From contig PXTV01000022.1 of NCBI GenBank assembly GCA_003022985.1, positions 1-5,592 on the forward strand: 5,592 bases of DNA, read 5' to 3'. The stretch is from Bacteroidetes bacterium SW_11_45_7. Its GTDB lineage: Bacteria > Bacteroidota > Bacteroidia > Chitinophagales > SW-11-45-7. Shown piece after piece: positions 1-5,074 of this stretch (position 1 is its first letter; every line of letters starts with the position of its first letter). The notes under the pieces were generated by a model. It was not told the origin of the DNA, made no database searches, and worked only from the letters and a program-made list of their open reading frames with translations. The translations under genes were made by a program, and so were the position numbers.

Positions 1-334
1 CAACCACAATATCATTGTCGCCCGTAAGGATGGATTGCACACCGTGCATGATGGCTTTCATACCTGAAGCACAGACTTTGTTGACAGCGGTACTCGGCAC
101 ACTTTTAGGAAGACCGGCAGCCAATGCCGCTTGGCGTGCAGGAGCCTGCCCTACATTGGCCGTAATTACATTACCCATGAAGAGTTCTTCAGCCTGGTCA
201 TGTGCTAGACCAGCCCGCTCAATAGCCCCATTAATTGCTGTTTTTCCTAAGTCGATTGCTGTCAGGGAATCGAAGACGCCACTTAAACTTCCAACTGGCG
301 TTCGTCCTGCTGATACGATATACACTTCTTTCAT
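1..334 (-). CDS. Acetyl-CoA C-acetyltransferase (thiolase), N-terminal part, cut by window edge
   Basis: Reading the minus strand from an ATG at 334-332 gives 111 uninterrupted codons that run off the left edge. The product begins MKEVYIVSAGRTPVG, the standard thiolase N-terminus. Residues 85-94 read NKVCASGMKA, the motif around the nucleophilic cysteine (Cys88 here) that forms the acyl-enzyme intermediate. The GQAPARQAAL segment at 62-71 is also typical. Known thiolases are cytosolic; they condense two acetyl-CoA to acetoacetyl-CoA or cleave 3-ketoacyl-CoA. The motif wording is closest to the short-chain biosynthetic/ACAT type rather than a FadA-type thiolase, but the C-terminal His and second Cys lie outside the window, so the subtype is uncertain. 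The start is fixed by alignment of the N-terminus. No strong Shine-Dalgarno precedes it, only A-rich sequence. A -7-like box lies about 45 bases upstream. It is divergent from the pgpH-type gene. Confidence 0.93.
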   Translation of the reverse strand, partial: MKEVYIVSAGRTPVGSLSGVFDSLTAIDLGKTAINGAIERAGLAHDQAEELFMGNVITANVGQAPARQAALAAGLPKSVPSTAVNKVCASGMKAIMHGVQSILTGDNDIVV

Positions 335-354
335 TTTTCTTGTTTTTTGTGATA

Positions 355-369
355 AGCCGTTATGCGGCT
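355..369 (-). repeat. Small hairpin in the thiolase leader
   Basis: AGCCG at 355-359 pairs perfectly with CGGCT at 365-369 around a five-base loop. It lies 20 bases upstream of the thiolase start and would be inside the transcript if the box at 379-386 is used. It is GC-rich in an AT-rich setting. It might affect mRNA stability or translation; there is no following U tract in the thiolase direction, so it is not a terminator. Confidence 0.35.
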
Positions 370-378
370 CAATAGGTT

Positions 379-386
379 CAAACTTA
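379..386 (-). promoter_or_regulatory. Candidate -7 box for the thiolase gene
   Basis: On the minus strand these bases read TAAGTTTG, a full match to the Bacteroidota -7 consensus TAnnTTTG. The box lies about 45 bases upstream of the thiolase ATG, which would give a leader of roughly 40 bases. I see no good -33 TTTG at the usual spacing of about 19 bases, so the call rests on the -7 box and its position. Confidence 0.4.
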
Positions 387-416
387 CTAAGATGTTTTTG
401 ACCTGATTCTTGTCAA

Positions 417-478
417 TTGCTTACCAAAAAATACCAGCTTGAAACGCCAATCCATCAATGATGGTTGTGAGTAAGCAA
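417..478. repeat. 8-base inverted repeat enclosing a smaller hairpin
   Basis: TTGCTTAC at 417-424 is the exact reverse complement of GTAAGCAA at 471-478. Between the arms, CCATC at 452-456 pairs with GATGG at 460-464 around a three-base loop, and CAA/TTG extends this stem if one base is bulged. The arms could be paired operator half-sites or the base of a branched RNA stem. No function is known to me. Confidence 0.4.
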
Positions 479-491
479 CCTGGGAAGTCTG

Positions 492-499
492 TAAATTTA
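492..499 (+). promoter_or_regulatory. Weak candidate -7 box for the pgpH-type gene
   Basis: The bases TAAATTTA match seven of eight positions of TAnnTTTG on the plus strand. No matching -33 element is present at normal spacing. If used, the leader before the GTG at 605 would be about 100 bases and would contain the inverted repeats at 507-595. An alternative is the TTTTGACA at 537-544 followed by TACACTTA at 559-566, which fits a -7 box less well and is spaced 17 bases. Neither is convincing. Confidence 0.2.
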
Positions 500-506
500 T
501 TAATGA

Positions 507-540
507 AAAGTTGGTGCGTTTATTGAAATCCACCAATTTT
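507..540. repeat. 10-base inverted repeat with A-rich and T-rich ends
   Basis: AAAGTTGGTG at 507-516 pairs with CACCAATTTT at 531-540 over ten positions, with one G-T pair, around a 14-base loop. The last bases are TTTT, and the minus strand shows the same arrangement. It overlaps the TTTTGACA sequence that might be a promoter element. The stem is only moderately GC-rich and the loop long, so a terminator role is doubtful. Confidence 0.35.
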
Positions 541-544
541 GACA

Positions 545-570
545 TTGCTAAGCAAAAATACACTTAGCAA
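545..570. repeat. Palindrome and 8-base inverted repeat upstream of pgpH
   Basis: TTGCTAAG at 545-552 is the exact reverse complement of CTTAGCAA at 563-570 across a ten-base A-rich loop. The left arm is itself part of an 11-base palindrome, TTGCT-A-AGCAA, at 545-555. So there are three AGCAA/TTGCT half-sites within 26 bases, a layout that fits either a dimer operator or an RNA hairpin just ahead of the GTG at 605. Confidence 0.45.
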
Positions 571-573
571 GAC

Positions 574-595
574 TTTTCGGCAATTTTGCCAAAAA
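574..595. repeat. 22-base dyad just upstream of the pgpH start
   Basis: The dyad has its centre between 584 and 585. The core GGCAA-TT-TTGCC at 579-590 is perfect apart from the central pair, and TTTT at 574-577 pairs with AAAA at 592-595 across one mismatched pair. Nine of eleven pairs match. It ends nine bases before the GTG, in the place where a ribosome binding site would lie, so it could be an operator or a translation-affecting hairpin. Confidence 0.4.
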
Positions 596-604
596 TAACG
601 GCCC

Positions 605-2704
605 GTGAATCAGTTATTCAAATTCATCGTTAATCGTCACCAGGATATCCTGAGGTATGCCATGTTCATCCTGGCTGCACTGGCCATCACGTACCTCTAC
701 CCCAAAACAGCCAGCTTCAAGTACGAATTTGAAAAGGGCAAGCCCTGGAAATACGAAAATCTGATCGCTCCTTTCAGCTTTGGCGTTTTAAAATCCGATG
801 CCAGCATTAATAAAGAAAAGCAGAAGATTTTAGAAAACTTTTCGCCCTATTACCGCAAGGACACGACAGTTCTTGGGAATCAGCAAAAGCAATTCGTTAA
901 AACCTTCAATCAAAAGTACCGCTCACTCAATAATGATACAACTTTCAAAGAATCACTTGATTCTGCAATGCTTGTGCAGAAAGGCCTCAACGCATTAGAA
1001 GAGGTTTATCAAAAAGGCATCCTCAACATAGCCAAAGAGCACAACGATTTTGCCAAGGACCGACAAGTTACTGTTGTTAAAGGGAATGTGGCCCGGGAGA
1101 AAAAGATTGGTCAGCTATACAATCTCAGGTCGGCTTATCAAGCCCTTCGCAAAAAACTCAAAAAGAATGATACCCTTCAGGCGCTCATTTTGCTGCCTTT
1201 GCTTCAACAGTCGCTGAACTACAACATCACTTATGATCACAAGACAAGTCAAGAGGTAAAAGAAAGAAAACTTGAGAATGTTTCCATTTACCGGGGAATG
1301 GTACAGAAGGGCGAAATGATCATAGGCAAGGGGAGTATTGTCACCGATGAGAAACACCAAATCCTTCAATCATTTAAACGCGAATACCAGAAGCGCGTCC
1401 TGGGATCCAATAAAGGCTATGTCCTCTCGATAGGTTATTTCATCCTTACGGCCATTGTGCTGGCCCTGTTTGTTTTCTTTCTCCAGCTTTTTGCCGAGTC
1501 AGTATTTGAAAGCAACCGGAAGATCGCTTTTATCCTGCTGATGATGTTCTTATTGCTGCTCTTGGTGAAGAACATATCATCAACCGACCCCAATCTTCTT
1601 TATGCAGTTCCTTTCTGCATTCTCCCCATTACGCTGCGTCCTTTCTTTGGCAACCAGGTAGCCCTGCAGGCCCACATTTCCTTATTACTGCTCAGCAGTT
1701 TCATTACTCCCTACGGTTACGAGTTCATTTTCCTGCAGTTCATTGCCGGTATGATGGCTATTTACAGTAACTTCAGAGCCCAATATTGGTCCGACTTCTT
1801 TCTGGCATGTTTCTATATCTGGCTCACCTACATCGTTGGCTATTTCGGCATTTCTCTTCTTCAGGAAGCGAATCTTGGCAATGTAGATTACCAAAAGTTT
1901 GGCTGGCTTACACTTAATGCCCTCCTAACACTTCTGGCTTACCCATTGATCCCCATTTTCGAGCGGCTCTTTGGATTTGTATCAGCCATAACCTTGCTTG
2001 AACTATCCGATATTAACAAGCCCCTGCTGAAAGAATTATCGCTCAAAGCGCCCGGTACTTTTCAGCATTCGTTACAAGTGGCAAACCTGGCTGAAGCAAC
2101 AGCCTCTGAAGTGGGTGCTGACCCGCTTTTAACCAAGGTGGGGGCATTGTACCACGATGTAGGAAAAATGGAAAATCCGGCCTTTTTTATCGAAAACCAA
2201 AATGCGGAACGGAACCCACATGATGACTTACCCTTTGAAGTGAGCGCCAAGGTCATCACGGATCACGTAAAGAATGGCGTTAAAATTGCTAAAAAGCACG
2301 GCCTGCAGGATTTAATTATCGATTTCATTCGTACCCATCACGGTACGTCAAGGGTAGAGTTTTTCTACCAATCCTATCTTAAGAACTATCCGGATGATGA
2401 AGTTGATGAGGCGCTTTTTTCTTACCCCGGTCCTCTTCCCTATTCCAAGGAAACAGCGGTGTTGATGATGGCCGATTCCGTAGAGGCGGCCTCCAGAAGT
2501 TTGAAAAAACCTACAAGTACTGACATTGAACGCCTTGTGGAGCGGATCATCAACTACAAGATCGAACAAAACCAATTCATCAACAGCGACATTACATTCC
2601 GGGATATCAAGGTGTCGAAACGGATTCTTAAAAAGATGCTCAACAGCATCTATCACGTACGCGTGTCGTACCCGCAGGCAGAAACCATCTCCGATTCGGA
2701 ATAA
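605..2704 (+). CDS. pgpH: PgpH-type 7TM-HD protein, predicted cyclic-di-AMP phosphodiesterase
   Basis: The 699-residue product has the full layout of the 7TM-HD family (YqfF/PgpH). There is a short cytoplasmic N-terminus, a first membrane helix near 17-33, a large extracytoplasmic domain at about 34-270, seven more hydrophobic helices (about 272-296, 306-323, 331-347, 352-367, 373-390, 397-419, 432-455), and a cytoplasmic HD domain at about 480-680. All expected metal ligands are visible: His488, His517-Asp518 (in HDVGK), His554, His578-His579 and Asp624. Their spacing agrees, apart from the last, with that of the Listeria enzyme as I recall it. PgpH proteins hydrolyse c-di-AMP to 5'-pApA at the inner membrane face. 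The length is normal. The GTG start has no Shine-Dalgarno; the next in-frame Met is residue 20, inside the first helix, so the GTG is preferred. Substrate is inferred from family, not proven. dnaG follows after 96 bases on the same strand. Confidence 0.88.
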   Translation: MNQLFKFIVNRHQDILRYAMFILAALAITYLYPKTASFKYEFEKGKPWKYENLIAPFSFGVLKSDASINKEKQKILENFSPYYRKDTTVLGNQQKQFVKTFNQKYRSLNNDTTFKESLDSAMLVQKGLNALEEVYQKGILNIAKEHNDFAKDRQVTVVKGNVAREKKIGQLYNLRSAYQALRKKLKKNDTLQALILLPLLQQSLNYNITYDHKTSQEVKERKLENVSIYRGMVQKGEMIIGKGSIVTDEKHQILQSFKREYQKRVLGSNKGYVLSIGYFILTAIVLALFVFFLQLFAESVFESNRKIAFILLMMFLLLLLVKNISSTDPNLLYAVPFCILPITLRPFFGNQVALQAHISLLLLSSFITPYGYEFIFLQFIAGMMAIYSNFRAQYWSDFFLACFYIWLTYIVGYFGISLLQEANLGNVDYQKFGWLTLNALLTLLAYPLIPIFERLFGFVSAITLLELSDINKPLLKELSLKAPGTFQHSLQVANLAEATASEVGADPLLTKVGALYHDVGKMENPAFFIENQNAERNPHDDLPFEVSAKVITDHVKNGVKIAKKHGLQDLIIDFIRTHHGTSRVEFFYQSYLKNYPDDEVDEALFSYPGPLPYSKETAVLMMADSVEAASRSLKKPTSTDIERLVERIINYKIEQNQFINSDITFRDIKVSKRILKKMLNSIYHVRVSYPQAETISDSE

Positions 2705-2762
2705 GAAGTCAAAGTCAAAAAAGGCAGTACCATTCCGGTGTTTTTATCTATTTGCTATCATC

Positions 2763-2793
2763 TTTTCACTTAGTCCAAATTCAGTTATCTTTA
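2763..2793 (+). promoter_or_regulatory. Candidate promoter for dnaG with a near-zero leader
   Basis: TATCTTTA at 2786-2793 matches seven of eight positions of the Bacteroidota -7 consensus TAnnTTTG. The tetramer TTTT at 2763-2766 sits exactly 19 bases upstream, where TTTG is expected. Transcription would begin just a few bases before the dnaG ATG at 2801, giving a leaderless or nearly leaderless message. There is no Shine-Dalgarno here, which agrees. Readthrough from the upstream gene is still possible, because no convincing terminator lies in 2705-2762. Confidence 0.45.
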
Positions 2794-2800
2794 ACGGTGT

Positions 2801-4732
2801 ATGATCCCGCAGAGCATTATTGACCAAATCCTCTCCACAGCTGACATCGAGGAGATTGTGGAGGAGTTTGTGCACCTCAAAAAACGAGGGGCAAACCTCA
2901 TCGGATTATGTCCCTTCCATGATGAAAGAACGCCTTCCTTCTCCGTTTCGCCATCAAAGGGCATTTACAAATGTTTTGGCTGTGGGGCATCCGGCAATCC
3001 GGTCAATTTTATCATGGAGCACGAGCAACTCTCCTACCCGGAAGCACTGCGTTACCTGGCTGATAAATACAACATCGAAATACCTGAGGAACAAGAAACC
3101 ACAGAAGAACAGCAAGCCCAGGACCTCCGGGAAAGCCTGCTGATCATCAATCAATTTGCGCAACGTTACTTCAGGGACAATCTCGCCAATTCTGAAGAAG
3201 GCAAAACCGTTGGCCAAACCTACTTCCAGGAGCGAGGCTACAGCCGGGAGATCATCGACAAGTTTCAGCTCGGCTATGCGCTTTCATCTTGGGATGCTTT
3301 TACCCAAACAGCACTTGAAAACGGCTACCAGCTCGAACTCCTTCAAAAACTGGGGCTTACCAAGGACAAAGACGGTAAGCACTACGATTTTTTCAGGGAG
3401 CGCGTGATCTTTCCCATCCACAATCTTGCAGGCAAGCCGATCGCTTTTGCAGGGCGCACGCTCAAGAAAGACGACAAGCTCCCCAAGTACATCAACAGCC
3501 CCGAATCGGAAGTTTACCATAAAAGCAAAGTGCTTTACGGAGCTCATCTGGCTAAAGGTGAGATCCGCAAGCAGGATGAATGCCTTCTTGTAGAAGGATA
3601 TACCGATGTCATCTCCATGCACCAAAACGGTATTGAAAACGTAGTGGCCTCCTCCGGTACATCCTTAACCGATGAGCAAGTCAAGCTCATCAAACGCTTC
3701 AGCAGCAATATCACCATTGTATATGATGGCGATGCAGCAGGTCAGGCAGCTGCTGACAGGGGTATCAACATGATCCTTGAAAAATGGATGAACGTCAAAC
3801 TCCTGGTATTACCCGAAGGTGAAGACCCGGACTCGTTCGTGAAAAGCCAGGGAGGCAGCAAGTTCAGGGAATTTTGCCAGAACCAAGCCACCGACTTCAT
3901 CCTGTACAAAACCAAAAAGCTCTTAGAGCAAACCAAAAACGATCCCACCAAACGGGCCAAATGGATACATGACATCGTTGAAAGCATAGCCATTGTGCCC
4001 GATCAAATCCAGCGGGAACTCTATGTAAAAGAGTGCAGCGAGCTCCTGGCAATGGATGAGCAAACCCTTACAACTTCCGTCAAGAAGGAGCGCAGAAAAA
4101 ACCAGAACAAACAACGCAATAAAAAAGAAGTAAGGGAAGAAGATGCGGTTACTGAGCAACAGCAACCGCAGGGCCGGCAGGAAGAGGAATTTGGATTTGA
4201 GCAGGATTCCACTTACCAACAGGAAAAGGAAGTGATCAGCATGTTGCTGGAGCACGGAGGGAAGGAATACAAGGAGGGGCTTAGTGTAACGGGCATGATC
4301 ATCCACGAGTTAGGCAATTTCCGGATCGAGCACAAACCATTTGAACAGATTTACAAGATCATTGCCGGTAAATATGCTGAAGGGGAGTATCCCGACCAGG
4401 CATTCTTCCTGAATCATGACGATCCCAATATCAGCCAGTCAGCAATTGACTTGTTGCATTCACCTTATGAGATCAGCGAATACTGGGAGAAATGGCACGA
4501 CATTCCTACCACCGAGCCGTATTATAAATACAAGCAGGATGCGTTGTTTGCTGTTGAGCGGCTCAAGCTCAAACACCTGCGGCAGGAGATCATAGCCAAT
4601 CAGCAAAAGATCAAACAAGCAGAAGATGAACAAGACAATCATCAAGTAACATCCCTTTTGCAATACCAACAGGCCCTTTTGAAAGAACAAAAGACTGTTT
4701 GCAACATTCTGGGAACAGTGGTGCCAAGGTAA
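2801..4732 (+). CDS. dnaG: DNA primase DnaG
   Basis: The 643-residue product is a complete bacterial primase, which makes the RNA primers for lagging-strand synthesis at the replication fork and binds the replicative helicase. The N-terminal zinc-binding domain (about 1-100) has the CHC2 ligands Cys37, His40, Cys58 and Cys61. The RNA polymerase core follows (about 115-430), with RVIFPI at 201-206 and KYINSPES at 229-236. Its Toprim fold carries EGYTDV (Glu265, Asp269), DGDAAG (Asp309, Asp311) and EDPDS (Asp342, Asp344), the metal-binding acidic residues. A charged Q/E/K-rich linker at about 428-475 leads to a C-terminal helicase-binding region at about 475-643, less conserved and assigned by position. 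It is longer than the E. coli protein (581 residues), mainly through the linker and C-terminal part. The ATG start matches the expected N-terminus. The usual neighbours rpsU and rpoD are absent. Confidence 0.97.
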   Translation: MIPQSIIDQILSTADIEEIVEEFVHLKKRGANLIGLCPFHDERTPSFSVSPSKGIYKCFGCGASGNPVNFIMEHEQLSYPEALRYLADKYNIEIPEEQETTEEQQAQDLRESLLIINQFAQRYFRDNLANSEEGKTVGQTYFQERGYSREIIDKFQLGYALSSWDAFTQTALENGYQLELLQKLGLTKDKDGKHYDFFRERVIFPIHNLAGKPIAFAGRTLKKDDKLPKYINSPESEVYHKSKVLYGAHLAKGEIRKQDECLLVEGYTDVISMHQNGIENVVASSGTSLTDEQVKLIKRFSSNITIVYDGDAAGQAAADRGINMILEKWMNVKLLVLPEGEDPDSFVKSQGGSKFREFCQNQATDFILYKTKKLLEQTKNDPTKRAKWIHDIVESIAIVPDQIQRELYVKECSELLAMDEQTLTTSVKKERRKNQNKQRNKKEVREEDAVTEQQQPQGRQEEEFGFEQDSTYQQEKEVISMLLEHGGKEYKEGLSVTGMIIHELGNFRIEHKPFEQIYKIIAGKYAEGEYPDQAFFLNHDDPNISQSAIDLLHSPYEISEYWEKWHDIPTTEPYYKYKQDALFAVERLKLKHLRQEIIANQQKIKQAEDEQDNHQVTSLLQYQQALLKEQKTVCNILGTVVPR

Positions 4733-4835
4733 TTGGTCAATTTCACCTCATCGGCATTGCATGTTTCTTCAATCAATTCTCACCTTCCTTCATTGGCAAA
4801 AAATAGCTTATGGCATATTGAAGGTATAGTGGCGC

Positions 4836-4866
4836 ATTGTTTGAAATTTGTAGACGGCTACTTTAG
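4836..4866 (+). promoter_or_regulatory. Possible distant promoter for the downstream hydrolase gene
   Basis: TACTTTAG at 4859-4866 matches seven of eight positions of TAnnTTTG, and ATTG at 4836-4839 lies 19 bases upstream in place of the -33 TTTG. The downstream ATG is at 5075, so the message would carry a leader of about 200 bases including the palindrome and hairpins. Such matches occur by chance in AT-rich DNA. Confidence 0.25.
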
Positions 4867-4941
4867 AGGCAATGAAAGAGCCTATTTACTTATAAGACAA
4901 GTGTTCACAATCAAAAAGTGATGACTACGCTACTTAAAATG

Positions 4942-4951
4942 CAACCGGTTG
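4942..4951. repeat. 10-base perfect palindrome, operator-like
   Basis: CAACCGGTTG is a perfect palindrome with a central CG step, the general form of LacI-family operators. A related GCAACTGTT follows at 4954-4962, partly repeating GCAACCGGTT at 4941-4950. It lies 123 bases upstream of the hydrolase ATG. No regulator gene is present in the window to support the idea. Confidence 0.3.
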
Positions 4952-4995
4952 ATGCAACTGTTATCGATCTTAGCGGGTATCATTAGTAAATTAAA

Positions 4996-5027
4996 TGGTA
5001 ATGAGAACTTACCAACTCTATAAGTTC
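4996..5027 (+). repeat. Two overlapping, mutually exclusive hairpins
   Basis: TGGTAA at 4996-5001 pairs with TTACCA at 5009-5014 around a seven-base loop. Alternatively, GAACTTA at 5005-5011 pairs with TAAGTTC at 5021-5027 around a nine-base loop. Both stems are perfect, and they share bases 5009-5011, so they cannot form fully together. They lie 48-79 bases upstream of the hydrolase ATG. Both stems are AT-rich and weak, so this may be chance. Confidence 0.3.
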
Positions 5028-5074
5028 CAACTAACTATGAATTGCATTGCTAACGTGATTAAAGATGAACAACT

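Larger units (their letters stand above)
335..604. other. Divergent intergenic region rich in inverted repeats
   Basis: This 270-base AT-rich region separates two divergent genes and must hold the promoters of both. No credible reading frame was found in it. It contains at least six inverted repeats (355-369, 417-424/471-478, 452-464, 507-540, 545-570, 574-595). It also holds five copies of the heptamer TWAGCAA in either orientation: 417-423 minus, 472-478 plus, 545-551 minus, 549-555 plus and 564-570 plus. This suggests regulation by DNA-binding proteins or structured leaders, but that is inference. Confidence 0.6.
4733..5074. other. Intergenic region without a convincing gene
   Basis: These 342 bases separate dnaG from the next gene. 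The dnaG frame happens to stay open after its stop until 4921, but the 62 codons resemble nothing I know and have no proper start or ribosome site. A 21-codon frame from 4921 to 4986 is likewise unsupported. No intrinsic terminator with a GC-rich stem and T tract was found after dnaG. TACTTTAG at 4859-4866, with ATTG at 4836-4839 exactly 19 bases upstream, is a possible promoter that would give a leader of about 200 bases for the downstream gene. A palindrome at 4942-4951 and overlapping hairpins at 4996-5027 are listed separately. Confidence 0.55.

Noticed and set aside
15..401. Plus-strand open frame of 128 codons over the left end
   Set aside because: It is antisense to the thiolase gene, whose minus-strand translation carries clear family motifs including the active-site cysteine.
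553..597. Two minus-strand TATTTTTG matches (553-560 and 590-597) to the -7 consensus
   Set aside because: They lie more than 200 bases from the thiolase start, and A tracts produce such matches easily; the box at 379-386 is better placed.
2721..2745. Possible terminator after the pgpH-type gene (ACC/GGT stem followed by GTTTTT)
   Set aside because: The stem is only three base pairs, too weak for an intrinsic terminator.
3923..4306. Minus-strand open frame of 127 codons rich in Leu and Phe, looking like a membrane protein
   Set aside because: It is the reverse of the K/E/Q-rich primase linker; AAG/GAA-rich codons read backwards give Leu/Phe/Ser, so the hydrophobicity is an artefact.
4731..4742. 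Palindrome AATTG-GT-CAATT overlapping the dnaG stop codon
   Set aside because: AT-rich, five base pairs with a two-base loop and no T tract; not a terminator.
4733..4921. In-frame 62-codon continuation of the dnaG frame beyond its TAA stop
   Set aside because: Its only start is a TTG directly after the stop, there is no ribosome site and no recognisable similarity, and DnaG already ends in a natural place. An open run of this length is not rare by chance.
4921..4986. 21-codon frame starting with ATG at 4921, overlapping the preceding stop as TGATG
   Set aside because: Too short and without recognisable content; the overlap is likely accidental because the preceding frame is not credible.
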